Notes under the pieces: model-generated
What the model was told of the DNA's origin: nothing
The model's database searches: none
The model's input: the letters and a program-made list of their open reading frames with translations, nothing else
Assembly (NCBI GenBank): GCA_028023455.1
Contig: JAQFVV010012419.1
Location: forward strand, 496,001 to 560,000
Length of the DNA: 64,000 nucleotides
Direction: 5' to 3'
Source of the DNA: Epiperipatus broadwayi
Taxonomy: Eukaryota; Onychophora; Udeonychophora; Euonychophora; Peripatidae
Program-made: the position numbers and the translations under genes
Part shown: positions 57,701-64,000 of the stretch, in pieces
Layout of the letters: each line of letters opens with the position of its first letter
Position numbering within the stretch: the first letter of the stretch is position 1

Positions 57701-58359
57701 GTCCTAGTGTGGTCTATTGTTATGCTAATCAGAATAGCTGCTGTTGAAGTATCTGTTTGACAAACTCAAAAGCTCTCATTAACTACTTAGACAGATACAC
57801 ATATAATCATCCATGGAGCTGTAACCACCAAAACAAATTCAACTCAAAACAGCATCTATTCATCTATGCTAATGGCATTACTATCAAGACTATTTGAGTC
57901 TGAAAATACGAATTTAACCATTCAAAGCACACTATATAGGAAGGAAAATTCAGTCACCATCATGCATATTCCAAGACATTCAAACCCAACCAATTGGATC
58001 ATGAACTGTAGAAATAAAAACACACATAATCCTTTAGGACATTTTCCTTTATGAACTCTTGATTTATCTTAGGTTACCCTCATAAGATTAATTTTATGCA
58101 CCTATTTATTTATTTTTCTGGGCCTTATCATAGCTTAATGGGGATATGCATTCTTGATATACTAAAAATATGAAAAATATTACTATCTTTATTTTAAATT
58201 GAAATAAAATATAGGGTCAGGCATGGATGAATTTAATTATCATCAGAGTTAGAGGTCAGATTTTATATTTTCCAATATTAAATAGCAATACATATACAGT
58301 TATCCTGTTATTTGTTTATTGATACTAATCAGTTTTTCATTTACTTGTTTTGGTGCTTG
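57701..58359. other. Gene-free region
   Basis: A 62-residue plus-strand frame at 57,866-58,054 shows no recognisable domain. The stretch could include the missing 5' part of the LINE but I cannot read it as such. Confidence 0.4.
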
Positions 58360-59630
58360 TCTTATAGATAAAGATGCCGTTCGATGGCGTCGTTTTCACG
58401 CTAAAACTATAAAATATGAACATTCACAGGCCGTTGATTTTAATCATTTTGATGTGTTTTTTGTAAACAAAACAAAATCGTCTTTTTTAAATATTATTTT
58501 TTAGTAACGTATACAAATTAAATGATAATAATAAATGTAAAATAAAATAAACAAATTACAATTTGATTCATGTTTTTTATTTTGCTTTATTAGAAAAATC
58601 AATTTTCTATCGAATATTTTTTTACTGGGGTTACGGCTTTACCGCTATTTTTACTTCAAATAGAATGACAACAAAAAGTAAAAGTTGTTAGGGTTAGGTT
58701 TAGGGTTAGTTTTAGGGTTAGGTTTAGGGTTAGTGTTCTGTTGTTTGTAATGCTAAAATAAAAAATATCAAAATAGTATTTTTGTAAATATTTTTTTTAC
58801 TAACATCTATAAATATTTGAAACCAGGCACTCTTCACTAACCTGGGAGCTTAATTGTAAGTATAGAGGATTTGAACTCAGATTTTCAAGCACCCTTCAAC
58901 TATCCACACTATCTCATACAACTGATACACATGACCACACACACATAACGTAAACTATATTCAACAAAGTATAACCATAGTCAGAGAAACGAAAGAAAGT
59001 AAAACTTTTTTAAACAACAACAAAAATGTCTTCTTTACTTATTAACCATGTTTATAATATATGCTTTTTATGAAATTTACAAAAACTGTGCATAATTGTA
59101 CTTTTCTTACTGGATATTTTTGGGTTACCACTTTTTTTTACTTCAAAAATATACACATGGTAGTATCTTGTTTGTCTCGTGGAATGTTACGAACAGTACA
59201 TTACTTGACACGTTACCTAATTCCAACTCACTTTACACATATATCTTGTCAACATTTTCCCAATTAAAACTTCAATACAGTACGGTGTAAAAAGTCTGAT
59301 AATTATTACTTTATAAAATCTGAACATTTCAATACTTTAAAATAAAAAAATCCAATTAAAACAACATTTCCATCCAATTCAAATACACACACCCGTTCAC
59401 CAAACTGTAACCATTTTATAAACTATGCGAATTCGGAAAATATATTTGCTGCAATGTGACATATATGCTGTACTGTGATGTGACATAGCGGCCTGCAATC
59501 TGTAGCACAACAAAAAAGTTGTATTATAGAAAATGTGGGTTCGAACATGTCAGCCGCAGAAATGGCATTTTTATGTGTTTTAGTGTGAAAACAGTGCCAT
59601 TGAACGGCGTCTTTAGCTATAACATGAGAA
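58360..59630. mobile_element. Inverted-repeat element with TTAGGG-like block
   Basis: 58,363-58,420 matches the reverse complement of about 59,560-59,625: shared pieces are TAAAGA, GCCGTTC, ATGGC, GTTTTCAC and CTAAAAC in order. Inside, TACTGG...GGTTAC...TTTTTACTTCAAA appears near 58,624 and again, in the same orientation, near 59,110. No transposase is readable. It may be a non-autonomous DNA element or a foldback. Frames at 58,319-58,504 and 59,423-59,653 just translate the two arms. Confidence 0.5.
58687..58734 (+). repeat. Telomere-like TTAGGG repeat block
   Basis: Two copies of a 24-bp unit built from TTAGGG, TTAGG and TTTAGGG steps (TTAGGGTTAGGTTTAGGG plus TTAGTT). It is the only such block in the window, and it lies inside the inverted-repeat element. 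Confidence 0.75.
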
Positions 59631-60957
59631 CCCTTGTTTTTTTCAGTATACATGATTAAAAATTTCTAGTGTGAATGGCCTTTTCTATGATTATAGAAAT
59701 AAATCATAATAAAAAGGGAGGATTTCAAACTACTACCACATTATCTAATATGAATCAGTCTGCAAATATGTTGGAATCAAAGAATTATGATTTACTAAAT
59801 TCTAAATTAGCAAGCAATCATATGTAAATGATAACAAGATTTAAATTTTTACTTATATTGATTTTGAACGATTACTCTTTGAGAGGAAAAAAGGATTGGA
59901 TTAAGATTAATAAATATCAATCATACTTATTAAAGAATAGTCATAGATATCTAAATGAATTAATTGCTATTGTTACATTTTCTCATTAAATAAATTGTAA
60001 TAAGTGTGAATAAATCTATAAAACATATGATTACAAATTAAAAGCAGTAGTTTACATTTTTCTTTATTAATTTTTCAATTTATCCTACACTCGATGCAAT
60101 AAGGATTGTAATATAAGTATTTCTTGAAGTAGAATATTGTGTGTATTCTCCTTGAGTTTGAATTCTGAAATAAATGGAATTTAGGAATGGAAAAAAAAGT
60201 ATGAATGTATGTGGATATGTTCATAAGCAAGTATCATAGCAGATTGAAATCAGTGTGGTTATGGGTCTAGAAGTTTAGGAACACTACATATGCTTTTTCA
60301 CCTACTCTAACAACCTATCAAGTATATTGCTATGCAAGGTCAGGACCCATTCCATTCCATATGGCACACCCAGCCACGAGAATCCAAATCGTATATTGGT
60401 ATTACAATTTGAAACTCTTAATGATAAAAATTGTAATTATAAATTTATTTAAATGCACATTGATTACATAAGTAATATTTACTAAGGCTATAAATCTCAA
60501 GAGTGTGCACATGAAAATGATAAAAATCATAAAATCTGAACAAGTTATGTAAGATTTTTTTGATATGTTGAATTGAAATTGAGTAATGAAAGACTACCAA
60601 TGATATTAAAATTAAGTAAAATAGTATGTAGTCAACCACTTAAAAGAATTAAATAATAAAATATAAAAGTAATAAAGATGAAAAGTTGAATGAAATAATA
60701 ACTCAATTAAAAACAACTTTTTTGATGAATACAGTAAAAATATTGACGATACATCTTCTCATGATTTTTCGTAAAGAAGTTTGATATGCATAAAAATTAA
60801 TATTTGGGACTAAAAACTTAGTAAAATAATTTAAAATAAAGAAGTAAATAGTATTATAAACTCAAGCCTAAGATAGATGATGACTAAAAGTAAAATAAAA
60901 ATTATATAGTTGAACAATATTAACAAAAGAAACAATAAAAATGAAATATGAGATGAT
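59631..60957. other. Gene-free region
   Basis: AT-rich, no supported feature. It may contain the 5' LTR of element D, but no second copy is in view to prove it. Confidence 0.4.
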
Positions 60958-62620
60958 ATGTGTGGAAACAAAGTAGAGATTTCTTTTCTAGAAAATCTAG
61001 AAAAAGAACAAAACATTGATATATCTGGGGAAGACTGTAGCAGAAAATGTCCAATCACTAGAACAACAATGATTTCAGAAAAAAAGGAGAAGACAAACAG
61101 AAATAATGTCTTGCTTAATCAATTGATGCTGATGTGGTAAATGTCAACAAATATTGACCGATTTATCAGAAAAGTTGGACAATGTAAAAACTGAATTAAA
61201 TTTGGACATTGATATTAAATTAGTACAATTAAAGAAAGTTACTGACAAAAAGGATTACACTAGTGAAGAAAGGTTTAAGGAATTTGAAAAGAAAATTGAA
61301 AGAAAGTTAGATACCAAATTTATAGAAACAAACAAACCTATTATAACTTCATACTTAAAATAAAACAAAATCAAAATGAATACCAGACAGTCTTAAAAAA
61401 CAAAACTGTAAGTTGGAAATTCATGAAAAGAAAATTCACTAAAGAACGATCATAAATGTAACAACATTAGGCAAGGTTGAATTGAAACAGAGCTAACACA
61501 AAATAAAATTAATATTGACAAATTAATTGAAAATCACAATAGTCTTCTTAATCACTCAGAAAGTATTAGCATCTCTCTATATCAAAAAATCGTAATTTTA
61601 GAATGAGAATATTCTAACAAATTAGAAAAATTAAATAAAAACAAATCCAAAGTTCTTAAAACTTAGAGAGTGTGAACAGAAAGTAAGATGAGAAAAACTA
61701 AATCTAATTTTAGAAAAAGTTAATAAGATTGGTAATAAAGAAAATAAAGCTGAAAATCAATATGAGTCCTATAGGGGAATAGAAGATATGCCCCAAGTCT
61801 GTAATATCTTCAATCAAACAAGACAATCATTTACAAGTATCCAAAGGGAATTTATTACTAATAATAACATCATTCATACAAATACCATAAACTAATTTGT
61901 CAAACAAAGTATTCAAAGGTCTTACAAATGATATCCCAATCGAACATTAGAGAAGCCTAAATCGATACTTTTCTATCAATACCAATTTATCGGAAGGCCA
62001 AGAAATTAATACTTGCATAGATGATACACTGTTGTGGTAAGAATCATAGTTTCAAGTATGAACTACTTGCAGTGATTACCAAACTTTGTTGATTAAAAAC
62101 TGCTGGAATAATGATTACCAGGAGGCTTTACTGTATCAGATATTACAAGAAAAATGTAAGAGTACCTCTGGTGAAACATTATCCAACTTTTTCATGAGGC
62201 AAATAGTAAAATTAAAATCCCTGGATACTTACCACCTCAGTCATAGTGAAATTATAAAAATTATTAACCCCAATCTATCTTTAAAGATAGATTAAGCCTT
62301 ACTTTGCATTAACATTCAAAGTATTGAACAAATAGCAGACATGCTAAACAATATTGATACAAATAACCTCAACATAATAAATAAAATTCCAGAAAACCAA
62401 AGAAAGGAAGTGTCAATTAATGCAATAAATTATAAAAGAAAAAAACAAACAACCCTATCCATTGGAAGGGGAAATCAATTAGAAATGATGGTATCACAAA
62501 TAACAAAATGAATGATAAATACTGTGATAACACAAACCCCACTGACATAGCCTTAAGCCACCAATGCAAACAATTGAAACTTGGATACAATAAAGATGCA
62601 TCCAAAAACGTACTTAAAGT
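60958..62620 (+). pseudogene. Element D Gag remnant (coiled coil plus capsid)
   Basis: 60,958-61,363 encodes charged helices (LSEKLDNVKTELNLDIDIKL, FKEFEKKIERKLD), a coiled coil as in family A Gag. 62,086-62,295 reads NCWNNDYQEALLYQIL, then SGETLSNFFMRQIVKLKSLD and HSEIIKIINPN. This matches, block by block, the capsid of family A copy I3 (FWSEEHQEGIYHSIL; FFLRQIASLRSL; KIRIIQQN). The following IEQIADMLNNIDTNNL matches I3's IEDMAGFLTTID. So A and D belong to related Gag lineages. Broken throughout. Confidence 0.7.
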
Positions 62621-62699
62621 AAATTAATTTGAGATGTAGCTCCTCATCTCAAGGATCCTCATCAAAAAGAGAAACAAAAGTAACATGATTAACAAGGAA

Positions 62700-63220
62700 A
62701 TTACCAATCTAACTTTTTCATGGGAAGATGAAGCACCTAACCATGTTTTGCAAAGTTGGTCCATGGTAGAAATAATGTTTGACGATTTTTTATCTAAAGC
62801 TTTGTTAGGCTATCCAAATATCAGTAATTTCTGATACATTTTACAAAAGGATCTTAGATAAAAATGCAAATGTTAAAACCTTATCCCTTAAGACAGTATA
62901 GGTTACCCTGGATAACAGCAAAAAAAAAAAATTGTTCAAAAGCGAATCTGGGTCAAATTAACAATCAACCAAATATATATCTATCATGTCTTTTTATCTT
63001 AAATGGCCTCATTCATGAAGTCATCTTAGGGGAAGACTTCCTACACATGAAGAAATGTACAATTGATTACCAAAGTAACCCAATCAGGATAAGTAATGAG
63101 GTTATAGAGATGACATTACTGCCTAATTATGACCAACATGAAATTAATTGCATGATTCCACATATCCCAGAAACACTTTTAAATTTAAAAAATCCCAGAA
63201 TCAAATTTAGCCATAGATGA
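62700..63220 (+). pseudogene. Element D aspartic protease remnant
   Basis: Clear C-terminal half: IYLSCLFILNGLIHEVILGE then DFLHMKKCTIDYQ, matching the retropepsin 'ILG-x-DF ... IDY' block. The catalytic D-T/S-G segment upstream is not readable with certainty; LSKALLGYPNISNF near 62,790 is in the right area. Confidence 0.7.
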
Positions 63221-63229
63221 TTATATAAA

Positions 63230-64000
63230 AAGATTGTGATATGTAATCAATGAATATAGTATTATATTTTCAGAAATATCAGGAGTAATAGAAGAATTCC
63301 AGAAAAAAATTAAAATATTTGAAAACCAGCCATTTCAATCCAAATCATCCACAATTTCATATCAATATTGATGATGAATTAAATAAAAAGATCAAAAAAT
63401 GACTTATTTGAGAATGTTTTCAAAATAGTTTTTACCATATTGCCATCCTATTGTAACTGTGAAGAAAAAAATGGGTCAATGAGATTTTGTTTAGATGCTA
63501 GACAACTAAACATAATAACCATTCCAGATAGGGATACACCACTATCCATATACAAATTTATTTGTGAGATTTGGTAATAAAGTATTCTCTACTTTTGATC
63601 TAACCTCAACTTATTGGCAGATAGAATCCATCCAGAAGATTGTCAATACATTTTCATTCAGATATGAGAGATTTTTCTATTAGTTTAATAGGGTGTCATT
63701 TGGATTGATTAACAGTGGTTTTGGTTTAATAAGATGCTTAGATAAAACCCTTTCTCCTGTGTTTAAACAAATAGCAACTATCTACATAGATGATGTTATC
63801 ATTGCATCATCTACTATTGAAGAACATCTTCAATACCTAATTTTTTCAGAGAGTGCTTCGATAAAGGGATAAAAGTCAAATTTCAAGAAGAGTACATTAG
63901 TGTGCAATGAAGTAGTCTTCATAGGTCATATTACTGGTTGTAATGGTATAAGACCTCTTCCAAATAAGATTAGTGTAAAACAGAAATTTTATTACACCTA
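63230..64000 (+). pseudogene. Element D reverse transcriptase remnant, cut by window end
   Basis: RFCLDARQLN-type block near 63,485 (here FCLDARQLNIITIP), FSTFDLTSTYWQI near 63,580-63,615 (motif A), then IYIDDVIIASSTIEEHLQYL with YIDD at 63,783-63,794. KSNFKKSTLVCNEVVFIGHI ends the palm and thumb. Several stops and frameshifts. Confidence 0.8.

Larger units (their letters stand above)
60958..64000 (+). mobile_element. Element D: decayed Ty3/gypsy retrotransposon, 3' part outside window
   Basis: Coiled-coil Gag, capsid core, protease and RT remnants follow in order on +. The copy is riddled with stops and frameshifts. RNase H, integrase and 3' LTR would lie beyond 64,000. LTR limits cannot be set. 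Confidence 0.75.

Noticed and set aside
57866-58054. 62-residue plus-strand frame next to the LINE remnant
   Set aside because: No recognisable domain, opposite strand to the LINE, length expected by chance.
1-64000. Prokaryotic operons, CRISPR, phage or plasmid content
   Set aside because: No such genes, no ribosome-binding-site-led frames; all readable coding is eukaryotic transposon.

Overview
This window looks like AT-rich, intron-poor, repeat-dominated nuclear DNA of a metazoan, probably an invertebrate. I see no host protein-coding gene, tRNA, rRNA or CRISPR. The evidence for an animal genome is Ty3/gypsy-type LTR retroelements, Penelope-like elements (PLEs) with a C-terminal GIY-YIG domain, a decayed ZBED/GTF2IRD2-type hAT transposase, LINE 3' ends, a SINE with a pol III B box, and a short TTAGGG-like block. 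The species cannot be named from sequence reading alone.

Layout. 0-4.45 kb: two foldback-type inverted repeats and a LINE 3' remnant on the minus strand. 4.45-27.34 kb: a composite of five copies (A1 to A5) of an LTR about 3 kb long, from one retroelement family here called A, with four internal segments (I1, I3, I4, I5). The internal segments encode a coiled-coil Gag; only I3 keeps a recognisable capsid core. The outer arms A1-I1 and A5-I5 are inverted. The outermost bases are the same LTR terminus (TGAAAC.../...GTTTCA), flanked on both sides by ATAC. 27.76-32.54 kb: a full-length but heavily decayed Ty3/gypsy element (E) with its own ~480-bp LTRs. 33.1-34.9 kb: a decayed hAT transposase. 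34.9-38.9 kb: nothing coding. 38.89-42.83 kb: a very young head-to-head PLE dimer (PLE1). 42.85-48.87 kb: a second Gag-only LTR element (B) with 2.2-kb LTRs, inserted in an (AT)n tract. 48.88-50.58 kb: a tandem LTR/integrase-tail fragment (C). 52.57-55.85 kb: an older PLE palindrome (PLE2). 56.2-57.7 kb: a LINE reverse transcriptase remnant. 58.36-59.63 kb: an inverted-repeat element containing the TTAGGG-like block. 60.96-64.0 kb: a decayed Ty3/gypsy element (D) with Gag, protease and RT, cut by the window end.

How the pieces fit. Families A and B carry long LTRs and only a Gag-like coiled-coil protein, so they would need protease, RT and integrase supplied in trans. Element D has a Gag core related to the one kept in A copy I3, plus pol, so it resembles the kind of autonomous relative such elements could depend on. 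The strongest window-wide theme is inversion: six inverted-repeat structures of unrelated origin lie in 64 kb, three of them kilobases long. The family A composite and the paired PLE palindromes deserve the closest second look.
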